Below, piece by piece: positions 17,094 through 24,881 of a stretch of 64,000 nt of DNA (within the stretch, counting starts at the first letter, position 1; each line of letters opens with the position of its first letter). A program made the translations under genes and the position numbers. The DNA is from Eilatimonas milleporae (lineage in GTDB: Bacteria > Pseudomonadota > Alphaproteobacteria > Sphingomonadales > Kordiimonadaceae): assembly GCF_003688555.1 (NCBI RefSeq), contig NZ_REFR01000010.1, positions 682,001 through 746,000 on the forward strand, read 5' to 3'. Under the pieces are notes generated by a model. The model worked only from the letters and a program-made list of their open reading frames with translations. It had not been told where the DNA came from and did not search any database.

Positions 17094-17939
17094 ATGCGTT
17101 TTTCCGGTACCGATACCTATGTCGCCACGGATGACCTGTCCGTCGCCGTCAATGCCGCCGCCACACTGCGCCGTCCGCTGCTGATCAAAGGGGAACCCGG
17201 CACCGGGAAAACCGTTCTGGCACACGAGGTCGCTGCTGCATTCGAAGCCCCCCTGATCGAATGGCATATCAAATCAACGACAAAAGCCCAGCAGGGCCTT
17301 TACGAATATGATGCGGTCAGCCGCCTGCGTGACAGCCAGCTCGGTGATGAGCGTGTCAAGGACATCGCCAATTATATCAAGCGTGGCAAATTGTGGGATG
17401 CCTTCAGCAATGACGTTACCCCGGTCCTTCTGATTGATGAGATCGATAAGGCGGATATAGAATTCCCGAACGACCTTCTCTTGGAACTCGACCGCATGGA
17501 ATTCCATGTTTATGAAACCGGCGAGACGGTTAAGGCGAAAAATCGCCCTGTTGTCATCATCACATCGAACAATGAAAAAGAACTGCCGGATGCTTTTCTG
17601 CGCCGTTGCTTCTTCCATTTCATCAAGTTTCCCGACAAGGAAACAATGCAGCGAATCATCGCGGTTCACTACCCGGATATCAAAGCGGACCTGACACGCG
17701 AGGCCCTGAATATATTCTTCGATATCCGTGAGGTGCCCGGTCTGAAGAAAAAGCCTTCCACGAGTGAACTTCTGGATTGGCTGAAACTGCTGATGGCAGA
17801 GGATCTGCCTGTGGAAACCTTGCGGTCCAAGGATCCGAACAAGCTGATTCCGCCCCTGCATGGCGCCCTGCTGAAAAACGAACAGGATGTCCATTTGTTT
17901 GAGCGGCTCGCCTTCATGAACCGTGCCCGCCAGGGCTAG
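17094..17939 (+). CDS. MoxR-type AAA+ ATPase
   Basis: A 281-residue AAA+ ATPase of the MoxR/CoxD group. Walker A is KGEPGTGKT, Walker B LLIDEIDKAD, sensor 1 VVIITSNNEKELPDAFLRRC with the arginine finger pair. Members pair with a VWA-domain partner and insert metal centres or remodel protein complexes in the cytoplasm. The partner follows 53 bases downstream. The length (281) is typical. It starts at an ATG, and no convincing alternative is visible. Confidence 0.92.
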   Translation: MRFSGTDTYVATDDLSVAVNAAATLRRPLLIKGEPGTGKTVLAHEVAAAFEAPLIEWHIKSTTKAQQGLYEYDAVSRLRDSQLGDERVKDIANYIKRGKLWDAFSNDVTPVLLIDEIDKADIEFPNDLLLELDRMEFHVYETGETVKAKNRPVVIITSNNEKELPDAFLRRCFFHFIKFPDKETMQRIIAVHYPDIKADLTREALNIFFDIREVPGLKKKPSTSELLDWLKLLMAEDLPVETLRSKDPNKLIPPLHGALLKNEQDVHLFERLAFMNRARQG

Positions 17940-17992
17940 GCCCCATGGCTGACGCCATCGAAGGAATGTGCTGACCAGGAAAGCCAGGATTT

Positions 17993-19165
17993 ATGTTCAC
18001 CGACTTTTTCTATGCCTGCAAAAAAGGGGGGCTGCCGGTCAGCATCACGGAGTATCTGAGCCTGATAGATGCGGTAAAAGCCGGTTGCGCGAATTACAGC
18101 GTCGATGATTTTTACGTCCTGGCCCGAACCGCCCTCGTCAAGGACGAAAAAAACCTGGACAAATTCGACCGCGTCTTTGCCGCCAGCTTCAACGGCATCG
18201 AATGGGTGGGCGAGGAAACCGTCACACTGCCGGAAGACTGGCTGCGCAAGCTGGCCGAACTGCATCTTTCGCAGGAAGAAATGGAAAAAATCAAATCCCT
18301 CGGTGACTGGGATGAAATCATGGAGACGCTGAAAAAGCGGCTGGAGGAACAGGAAAAACGTCACCAGGGCGGCAACCGCATGATCGGAACGGCCGGAACC
18401 AGCCCATTCGGTGCCTATGGATACAATCCCGAAGGGGTGCGTATCGGCCAGAAAGAAGGCCGTCATGGCCGGGCCATCAAGGTATGGCACAAGCGGGAAT
18501 ACAAAAATCTTGATGACAGTGTGGAACTGGGCACCCGCAACATAAAGATCGCGCTGAGAAAATTACGGCAGTTCGCCCGTGAAGGCGAGGCAAGCGAGTT
18601 GGACCTGGACAGCACCATCCATGCGACCGCACACAAAGGGTATCTGGATATCAAAATGGTGCCGGAAAGGCACAATGCCGTCAAAATCCTGCTGTTTCTG
18701 GATGTCGGCGGATCGATGGATCCGCATATCCGGCTGTGCGAAGAGCTTTTTTCCGCTGCCCGCAGTGAATTCAAGCATCTGGAATTCTTTTATTTTCATA
18801 ACTGCCTTTATGAAAAAGTCTGGAAGGACAACAGCCGCCGTCACAGCGATACCATTGCCACCATGGATGTGCTGCACACATACCCCCATGACTATAAGGT
18901 CATCATTGTCGGCGATGCATCGATGAGCCCCTATGAAATCGTCTATCCTGGAGGGTCGGTCGAACACTGGAATGAAGAATCAGGCGAGATCTGGATGAAA
19001 CGCCTGTTGGATGTCTATGCCAAGGCTGTCTGGCTCAACCCTATTCCGAGCGACCACTGGGACTATGCACAGTCGGTTCAGATTATGAAAACCCTGATGG
19101 CGGATCGTATGTATCCGCTGAGCCTGTCCGGGCTTGATGACGCCATGCGGGAATTACGGCGTTAA
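17993..19165 (+). CDS. VWA-domain CoxE-like protein
   Basis: A 390-residue protein with a C-terminal von Willebrand A domain (from ~residue 220). The metal-adhesion segment is ILLFLDVGGSMDPHIRLCEE; the canonical DxSxS is replaced by DxGGS, which I believe is usual in this subfamily. A charged helical N-terminal domain (LHLSQEEMEKIKSLGDWDEI) precedes it. AGGA lies five bases before the ATG. Together with the upstream ATPase it forms a MoxR-VWA chaperone pair; the client is unknown. A hairpin terminator follows. Confidence 0.9.
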   Translation: MFTDFFYACKKGGLPVSITEYLSLIDAVKAGCANYSVDDFYVLARTALVKDEKNLDKFDRVFAASFNGIEWVGEETVTLPEDWLRKLAELHLSQEEMEKIKSLGDWDEIMETLKKRLEEQEKRHQGGNRMIGTAGTSPFGAYGYNPEGVRIGQKEGRHGRAIKVWHKREYKNLDDSVELGTRNIKIALRKLRQFAREGEASELDLDSTIHATAHKGYLDIKMVPERHNAVKILLFLDVGGSMDPHIRLCEELFSAARSEFKHLEFFYFHNCLYEKVWKDNSRRHSDTIATMDVLHTYPHDYKVIIVGDASMSPYEIVYPGGSVEHWNEESGEIWMKRLLDVYAKAVWLNPIPSDHWDYAQSVQIMKTLMADRMYPLSLSGLDDAMRELRR

Positions 19166-19208
19166 CCTCCTGCCGAAAGGTAGCATTAGAAGCCCTGCCA
19201 ACAAAAAA

Positions 19209-19240
19209 GCCCCCTGTGCCGACAAGGCACAGAGGGCTTG
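19209..19240. terminator. Terminator between VWA gene and TonB-like gene
   Basis: GCCCCCTGTGCC-GACAA-GGCACAGAGGGC with one mismatch, preceded by AAAAAA and followed by TTGTTCC. It suits both converging genes. Confidence 0.8.
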
Positions 19241-19268
19241 TTCCTATCTTGACTCTGGATTTGGCGGA

Positions 19269-19766
19269 TCAGTCGCCGTCTTCCAGCAATTCTATGCTTG
19301 CCGTCAGGGGGCCTGAACGCGAAACGATTTCCCGACCGGTGACGCGGCCTTCACGTTCCAGATTGCGTTTCAGACTGCGGGCCTGAAGTGCCGAGGAGGC
19401 AATGGCGTAGTTCAGCTTCAGGGCAAAGGTCAGGGTTTCGCCGTCATAATCCGCCGGCAGGGCCGGAAATTCCGCCTTGCGCAGAACATTTTTGGCGGCC
19501 CCGTTGATCAGCCCGTTCCGCGGGCGCTCCAACTGTTCGCTTTCAACCACATCGCCGCTGCGGTCAATGGTTACGCGGAAACTGGCAAATCCTTCCTTGT
19601 TCCGGCGCAATGCCATCGCGGGATAATGCATAACGGTGTCGATGGATTGACTGGCCTTTTTCTGCCAGGAATGCAGGGCGTTGTCTTCGCCGGCCAGCAC
19701 CGGCGCCGCCATACCGCTGATAAGAAGTGCCACAATGGCCGCAGCTTTGGTGACTGTATGTCTCAT
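19269..19766 (-). CDS. Periplasmic TonB C-terminal-domain protein
   Basis: A 165-residue protein with a cleavable-looking signal peptide (KAAAIVALLISGMAAPVLAGE) and a TonB C-terminal fold: YPAMALRRNKEGFASFRVTI, RSGDVVESEQLERP, FPALPADYDGETLTFALKLNY. Unlike TonB it lacks a Pro-rich spacer, and the N-terminal segment reads as a signal peptide, so it may be soluble in the periplasm. No ExbB/ExbD gene is adjacent. Function is not known; binding to an outer-membrane receptor plug or peptidoglycan is possible. Divergent from the alkaline phosphatase. Confidence 0.82.
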   Translation of the reverse strand: MRHTVTKAAAIVALLISGMAAPVLAGEDNALHSWQKKASQSIDTVMHYPAMALRRNKEGFASFRVTIDRSGDVVESEQLERPRNGLINGAAKNVLRKAEFPALPADYDGETLTFALKLNYAIASSALQARSLKRNLEREGRVTGREIVSRSGPLTASIELLEDGD

Positions 19767-20116
19767 AATTTATCTCCTCGCATGTCACGGTCGTTTGGAT
19801 GTTTTCTTTTTGGCCGTACCGCTTGATCCCTTTAACCGTTTCGGGAAAGCGCATACCGTCCCTCCCCCGCATGGTCACAAGCTGTCGACGCGTTCTTTTA
19901 TGCGTGTTTTTCAGAATATTTATGTGAAGAAAGCGACAGATTGCGGAATAAGTGCGATCTGTCGCTAAACCATTTAACCGAAGTTGTAGGCTGATATTTC
20001 CTTCGTTCAGCAAAACATGACAGTCTTGTGACAAACAATAGAGAATACAGAGGCTTGCGGTGCGACTCACACACTTGTAAAAATCTGCTGTACTCTTTTT
20101 CAGGGGGAAATCACCA
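19767..20116. other. Divergent promoter region, TonB-like and alkaline phosphatase genes
   Basis: 350 bases with no gene. It contains a 10-bp inverted repeat (AGCGACAGAT at 19932 and ATCTGTCGCT at 19957, 15 bases apart) and the Pho-box-like site at 20017-20034. Confidence 0.6.
20017..20034 (-). promoter_or_regulatory. Pho-box-like site
   Basis: On the minus strand it reads TTGTCAC-N4-CTGTCAT, two 7-base CTGTCAT-like repeats four bases apart, the PhoB box layout. It lies 83 bases before the alkaline phosphatase start. The orientation is opposite to that of the phosphatase gene. PhoB control of alkaline phosphatase is established in many proteobacteria. Confidence 0.5.
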
Positions 20117-21715
20117 GTGCCGCATATCCCGCAAGAAGATGATTGGACACAGCCCTTTTCATGCCAGCTGACCAGATTTAAAGACCGGGTGGTAACAGCG
20201 ATGGTATTGGCGTTCGCAATGCCGGCCCTGTTCGCTTTACCTGTCGCGGCCCAGGATGCTCAGCCTTCGGTCGGCAGCATTGACAGCTGGATGCGCGAGG
20301 GTCAGGCCGCGGTCGCAGACCGTCTGGCAACACCCCGCATTGAGCATAGGGCTAAAAATGTCATCCTCTTCGTCGGGGACGGCATGGGAATTTCCACCCT
20401 GACAGCCGGACGCATTTATGACGGTCAGATGCGTGGGAACAGCGGCGAGGAAAATCTGCTTAGCTTTGAACATTTCCCCTACACGGCACTGGTTAAGACT
20501 TACAATGTGGATGCACAGGTGGCGGACTCCGCCGGAACGGCTTCCGCCCTGAACACCGGCGTCAAGACACGTATCGGCGTCATCAACACCGCACCTGAAG
20601 CCGTTCAGAATGTTTGTCCGAAGGACGAATACCGACTGATGCCGCTAGCGCACTATGCCGAACGGATCGGTATGGCAACGGGGATTGTTTCGACGGCGCG
20701 GCTGACCCACGCCACACCGGCGGCCGTCTATGCCGTCAGTCCCAGCCGTGGCTGGGAAAACGATACCCACATTCCCGACGCCGCCAAGGAGGCCGGCTGC
20801 CGGGATATCGCGCAGCAGATTGTCGACAATATGGGCGGCAACGGGCTTGAGGTCGCGCTTGGCGGTGGCCGGGATCAGTTCCTGCCCACTGACGGCAGTC
20901 AGCACGGCACCGGCAAACGGCAGGATGGGCGCAATATTGTTGCCGAATGGCTGGCCCGTGACCCGGCGGCCCGGTTTGTGGCGGACAGGCAAGCCCTGAC
21001 CAGTATCGATCCGGCCGTCACCGGCCCCCTTCTGGGCCTGTTCACCTCATCGCATATGTCTTATGAGCTGGACAGGCAGGCGGTCGCGAAAACTGACGGC
21101 ACGCCTTCGGACGAACCTGATCTGGCCACCATGACAGAGACCGCCATTCGTCATCTTTCACGGAATCCAGACGGTTTTTATCTGATGGTGGAAGGCGGGC
21201 GGATCGATCACGCCCACCATGGCGGGAATGCCCAGCGTGCGCTCGCCGATACTGTCGCCCTGTCACGCGCCGTCACCAAAGCCCTGGAGATGGTTGACAT
21301 TAATGAAACGCTGATCCTGGTCACGGCGGATCACAGCCATGTCTTCACCATGGCGGGTTACCCGCGACGGGGAAATCCCATTCTGGGGTTGGTGCGACCA
21401 GCCGGTCCCAAGGGAGCGTCAAAGCGGCTGGAAATGGCCGGCGACGGCAAACCCTATACCACTCTTGGTTATCATAATGGACCGGGCGCGGTGAGGGGGG
21501 AACGCCCGCGCCTGAGCGAAGAAGAGGTACTGGCGCCTGATTTTCGTCAGCAGGCCCTGATACCGACCCATTCAGAAACCCATGGGGGGGAGGATGTCGC
21601 CCTGTTCGGCATTGGCCCCTGGGCACATCTGGTGCGCGGAACCATGGAACAGAATGTGATTTTCCATATTATGGATCATGCCCTCGGCCTGCGCGAGCGC
21701 GCCGGAATGCAATAG
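20117..21715 (+). CDS. Secreted alkaline phosphatase
   Basis: A 532-residue alkaline phosphatase of the PhoA superfamily. Metal and catalytic motifs: VILFVGDGMGISTLTAGR, the nucleophile serine in VADSAGTASALNTG, MVEGGRIDHAHHGGNA and VTADHSHVFTMAG. A signal peptide lies at ~28-46 (AMVLAFAMPALFALPVAAQD), after a long N-region, so export to the periplasm or outside is expected. The GTG start is supported by AGGGGGAAA upstream; an ATG at residue 29 would give a more usual signal-peptide length. It has its own promoter region with a Pho-box-like site. Confidence 0.93.
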   Translation: MPHIPQEDDWTQPFSCQLTRFKDRVVTAMVLAFAMPALFALPVAAQDAQPSVGSIDSWMREGQAAVADRLATPRIEHRAKNVILFVGDGMGISTLTAGRIYDGQMRGNSGEENLLSFEHFPYTALVKTYNVDAQVADSAGTASALNTGVKTRIGVINTAPEAVQNVCPKDEYRLMPLAHYAERIGMATGIVSTARLTHATPAAVYAVSPSRGWENDTHIPDAAKEAGCRDIAQQIVDNMGGNGLEVALGGGRDQFLPTDGSQHGTGKRQDGRNIVAEWLARDPAARFVADRQALTSIDPAVTGPLLGLFTSSHMSYELDRQAVAKTDGTPSDEPDLATMTETAIRHLSRNPDGFYLMVEGGRIDHAHHGGNAQRALADTVALSRAVTKALEMVDINETLILVTADHSHVFTMAGYPRRGNPILGLVRPAGPKGASKRLEMAGDGKPYTTLGYHNGPGAVRGERPRLSEEEVLAPDFRQQALIPTHSETHGGEDVALFGIGPWAHLVRGTMEQNVIFHIMDHALGLRERAGMQ

Positions 21716-21802
21716 CCTGCGGGTTAGTGCGGAAAAGCCGGCCCAAGCTGCGTATTGATAACCAGTGAACGCAGCAATATGACTGCCTTTTCACTGTGCA
21801 TC

Positions 21803-22615
21803 TTACGGTTTGCGGAAACGCATGACGGTACGGTGTGTCTTGCCGCGTATGGCAGGGTCGAACATCGGAATGTCAAGCGGATCGTCAGGATTGACGAGAA
21901 CATCACTTGTGCCATCCAAGTCGAATCCGATAGTCCGCATGCCGCCCTCGATCAAGGCAGGATCAATGCGGTGCAGTCTTTGGGCCGCTTCGTACCCGGT
22001 CCCCGCAGGGGCAACATGATCAATAATTCCCACAATACCGCCGGGGCGAAGGCTCTCATACACTTCTCTCAGCAAACGCTCGGCATCAATGGCAGGCCAG
22101 TTATCGCCAACGAAATAAAGGTCATGATAGGTCAGTGCCATCATGACAAAGTCAAAATAATCATTCGGCAGGACCAGGTCGTCACCCTCTGAAACCTGGC
22201 GCCGGACATTACCCAAACGGCCCTTGGCATATCGGGTCTGCAACGTTGCCCGCGAAAATGCCAGATAAGCATCATTATTGTGGGCCACGACCCAGCCTGT
22301 CTCACCGACCGCGCGCGCCATGAGCTCGGTATAATATCCACCGCCGGAAAACAGGTCGAGAACGCGCATGCCGGGCTTCACCCCGAAAAATGCCAACACT
22401 TCCGCCGGTCGGCGACTGGCATCGCGCGCTTTGTCTCCCGCCAACCTGTCCGCCGTATTCAGGGCATCTTCAATCGGGTTTACAGCTGCGGCGAGAGAAG
22501 CGACGCCCATCAAAAGGAAAACGCCTAACGCACCGACGATCCGGCGACAATGCGCGGTGTTCCCAAGGATACGCTTCAGAACGGCTGTCCTTTCGTTTGA
22601 CGTTGTGCGTCTCAT
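21803..22615 (-). CDS. Exported class I methyltransferase-like protein
   Basis: About 270 residues. The SAM-binding core is VKPGMRVLDLFSGGGYYTELMA, followed by FDFVMMALTYHDLYF and LRPGGIVGIIDHVAPAGT. A hydrophobic segment (IVGALGVFLLMGVASLAAAV) near the N-terminus looks like a signal peptide, matching the COG4798 group of predicted exported methyltransferases. The ATG at 22615 has GAAAGG in front; the frame extends to 22705. SAM is a cytoplasmic cofactor, so the export signal is puzzling. Substrate unknown. Confidence 0.85.
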   Translation of the reverse strand: MRRTTSNERTAVLKRILGNTAHCRRIVGALGVFLLMGVASLAAAVNPIEDALNTADRLAGDKARDASRRPAEVLAFFGVKPGMRVLDLFSGGGYYTELMARAVGETGWVVAHNNDAYLAFSRATLQTRYAKGRLGNVRRQVSEGDDLVLPNDYFDFVMMALTYHDLYFVGDNWPAIDAERLLREVYESLRPGGIVGIIDHVAPAGTGYEAAQRLHRIDPALIEGGMRTIGFDLDGTSDVLVNPDDPLDIPMFDPAIRGKTHRTVMRFRKP

Positions 22616-22779
22616 GCCTTTCTTCCCATAGGTGGTCGCCCGTGCAGAGAATCTGCTGATACACGGAGACCCGGCATTTTTGGGCAAAATACAGCCCAGC
22701 CGCAAACAGCCTCGACCGTCATGCCGCCATACACACTGTCAATAACATGGAACAAGGAAACAGACTGGCGGCGTCCGCC

Positions 22780-23280
22780 TTACTCGGAATATTTATCAAT
22801 AGCTTCATTCAGGGTCTGAGTGAGCTTTTTGCCGATTTCACCGCCATCGCCACTGACGCGTCCCCGGATGACCGCACGCATGGCGTCGACATGGGATTTT
22901 ACAAGTTCAACGAGATTGTCGGATACTTCTTTCCGCCCCTGTGTCAGACTGTATAGAGAATCCGCGAAATCCGTAATAAGCGGATAACCGAATGTTCCGC
23001 CCTGCCCCTTCATGTCATGGGCAATCCGACTGATCTCTTCCATGAACTCGCGGCGTTTTTCAGGGGTATCGACGGAACGTCCATGCTGTTCCTGCAATTT
23101 CACAATCAGTCCCTGAACCCAGTCGGGGTAGTCTTCGGACATCTTGGAAAGCGCCTGCTCCGCTTCGGCAAGGGCGTCTGCGGAGATGGTCGCAGCGCCG
23201 GGCGCCAGCCCCGCCGTCTTTTCCTTGAGACGGTTCTTGAACCGGTAAAACCGGACGATGACACCCTTTTTATCAACCAC
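22780..23280 (-). CDS. Hpt-domain protein A
   Basis: 166 residues from a GTG that overlaps the stop of the receiver gene (GTGGTTGA). GGAG lies eight bases upstream; no Met occurs before MSEDYPDW. The C-terminal half holds the Hpt phosphotransfer site in RIAHDMKGQGGTFGYPLI, with the phosphorylatable histidine. The N-terminal basic stretch (VIVRFYRFKNRLKEK) has no known domain. Translationally coupled to the receiver protein, so the two probably act together in a relay or scaffold. Confidence 0.82.
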   Translation of the reverse strand: MVDKKGVIVRFYRFKNRLKEKTAGLAPGAATISADALAEAEQALSKMSEDYPDWVQGLIVKLQEQHGRSVDTPEKRREFMEEISRIAHDMKGQGGTFGYPLITDFADSLYSLTQGRKEVSDNLVELVKSHVDAMRAVIRGRVSGDGGEIGKKLTQTLNEAIDKYSE

Positions 23281-23824
23281 GGATAATCTCCACCCCCTCG
23301 CTCTTGTCAGTGAGTTTGCGGCGTTCGGGACCGTCATGCGGCACCTTACGGCGGCGACGATCAGGCCCGAAATAGTCCTTGGTATGAACGAATTGACGTG
23401 GACGCTCGATGATTGAAATAAGCTTTTCAGCAATATTGTTCACCGTAAACGGCTTTGCCAAAATTTCTGTCACGCCCAGCTCACGGGCCTCAAGCACACG
23501 CTCCGGCTCGGTATAGCTGGTAATCAGGACAAACGGCACAAAGCGGTCTACACTGTCTTTATGACGCCTGACCCAGCGCAGCAGCATCATTCCGTCCACC
23601 GGATGCATATCCCAATTGGACATGATGATGTCGATGCTCTGCACCCCCACCCGCATGGGTTCATTTTTCACTCGGTTCATGAAATGGATGGCATCGCCGC
23701 CATCCTCGACAGCATAAACGTTGCCGACCCCAAGAACTTTCAATGAATTGACGAGAAGAGACCGGATAAAGGGACTGTCCTCGGCGAGCAGTACGCTTAC
23801 ACGCTCAAAATCATAATTGCTCAT
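23273..23824 (-). CDS. Receiver-domain protein lacking the phospho-Asp
   Basis: A 183-residue CheY-like receiver (residues ~8-130) with a basic C-terminal tail containing FGPDRRRRK and ERRK. The acidic pocket (LLAEDSPF), the Thr/Ser (VLITSYTEPE) and the Lys (ILAKPF) are present. At the phospho-acceptor position the sequence is IIMSNWDMHPVDG, so Asn replaces Asp; an Asp occurs two residues later. It therefore looks like a pseudo-receiver, unless the later Asp is used. Flanked by two Hpt proteins, with a GTG overlap to the downstream one. Confidence 0.88.
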   Translation of the reverse strand: MSNYDFERVSVLLAEDSPFIRSLLVNSLKVLGVGNVYAVEDGGDAIHFMNRVKNEPMRVGVQSIDIIMSNWDMHPVDGMMLLRWVRRHKDSVDRFVPFVLITSYTEPERVLEARELGVTEILAKPFTVNNIAEKLISIIERPRQFVHTKDYFGPDRRRRKVPHDGPERRKLTDKSEGVEIIRG

Positions 23825-24016
23825 ACCAAGCTCACAAAATTGCCGAACCCCACGGCATACCGAAGCCAGTAATTCTCTTTTCTATCCCTGCCTGCCGATA
23901 CCGGTCAACGGATTACTTGGAAATGATTGCAGAAAAAGCAATGACTTAGGATGACACTGTGTCAATACAGCCATATCGGCGCAAAGATATCCCGCAGCCG
24001 GGCCGATGACGGTTTC

Positions 24017-24391
24017 TCAGCTATATTGTGCACCGATTTTGGTCAGCACCACACGCAGGTGGTCTTCCAGATCACGCAAGCACCGATTACGCCGTTCTTG
24101 ATTTGAAAGATCGCCATAGGCAGCCTCAGGATTTTCAAACAGGCTCTCGGCCATCTCTGCGGCCTGGGCCAGAGCAAAGGCACCGATACCACGGGCGGCA
24201 CCCTTCAATTTGTGGACCGCCGGCTGCCATTCCGCTTCGGATACTGTTTCCAGCACGCTCAGATATCCGGGCGCGTACTCCGCAAATGTTTGGAGGATAT
24301 CCCGGGCCAGTCCCGCATCGCCCCCGGTAAAGGCCTCCAGGTGGTCACTATCCAAAACCAACCCTGTTTTTTCTGTCGACTCGCGGGTCAT
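24017..24391 (-). CDS. Hpt-domain protein B
   Basis: About 124 residues. The Hpt motif is AVHKLKGAARGIGAFALAQ, with phosphorylatable His, preceded by a DILQTFAEYAPGYLSVLE helix. The start at 24391 has AAGGGGA ten bases upstream; ATGs at 24466 and 24484 are in frame but run into the upstream gene. It lies 190 bases upstream of the receiver gene on the same strand. Probably part of the same phosphorelay group. Confidence 0.82.
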   Translation of the reverse strand: MTRESTEKTGLVLDSDHLEAFTGGDAGLARDILQTFAEYAPGYLSVLETVSEAEWQPAVHKLKGAARGIGAFALAQAAEMAESLFENPEAAYGDLSNQERRNRCLRDLEDHLRVVLTKIGAQYS

Positions 24392-24449
24392 GAATACGGG
24401 TCCCCTTGCCTGGCCTGCCCCTGAAACTGTCTTATGGTCGTCATAAGGC

Positions 24450-24743
24450 TCACGAACTTGCGACATCGCTTTCAATAGAGGCACGCCCTGTATCGGTCAG
24501 ACGGCACACCAACCAGTCAGGCTTAAGCGGGTTTCGGTACCAGGGTTCACACCACCCCTGTTTCAGGCAAGCCTGCACGGTACTGTTTTTAACGCGTGAA
24601 CCATCAATATCGAATAGCGGCAATTTTCCGCCCGGTTCGCTTAATCCCCTTACGAGATAACGGCGCTGTGCCGGCGTGGGTACAGCCATGCCGGGACGTG
24701 GACGGTCCGTTTTGCGTCCGTCGGTTTGTACCGTATCGATCAC
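24450..24743 (-). CDS. Conserved hypothetical protein, winged-helix-like
   Basis: 97 residues from a GTG that has a near-perfect AAGGAGG seven bases upstream; the ATG at 24782 has no ribosome-binding site. The core is TPAQRRYLVRGLSEPGGKLP, then ACLKQGWCEPWYRNPLKPDW and LVCRLTDTGR, a pattern that suggests a small winged helix and that I recall from other alphaproteobacteria. No function known. Precedes the Hpt B gene on the same strand. Confidence 0.75.
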   Translation of the reverse strand: MIDTVQTDGRKTDRPRPGMAVPTPAQRRYLVRGLSEPGGKLPLFDIDGSRVKNSTVQACLKQGWCEPWYRNPLKPDWLVCRLTDTGRASIESDVASS

Positions 24744-24881
24744 GGATTGGCCTCCTTCCCATGACGGTCCCGCAATACACATTCAGGCCGAAAGTACAAG
24801 CGGTCCTATTATTGACGTATGGAACAGAATGGGGAAGGCTGTTTTCAAGGGATTTATGACGCTTTTATCAAGGCTAAGGGC

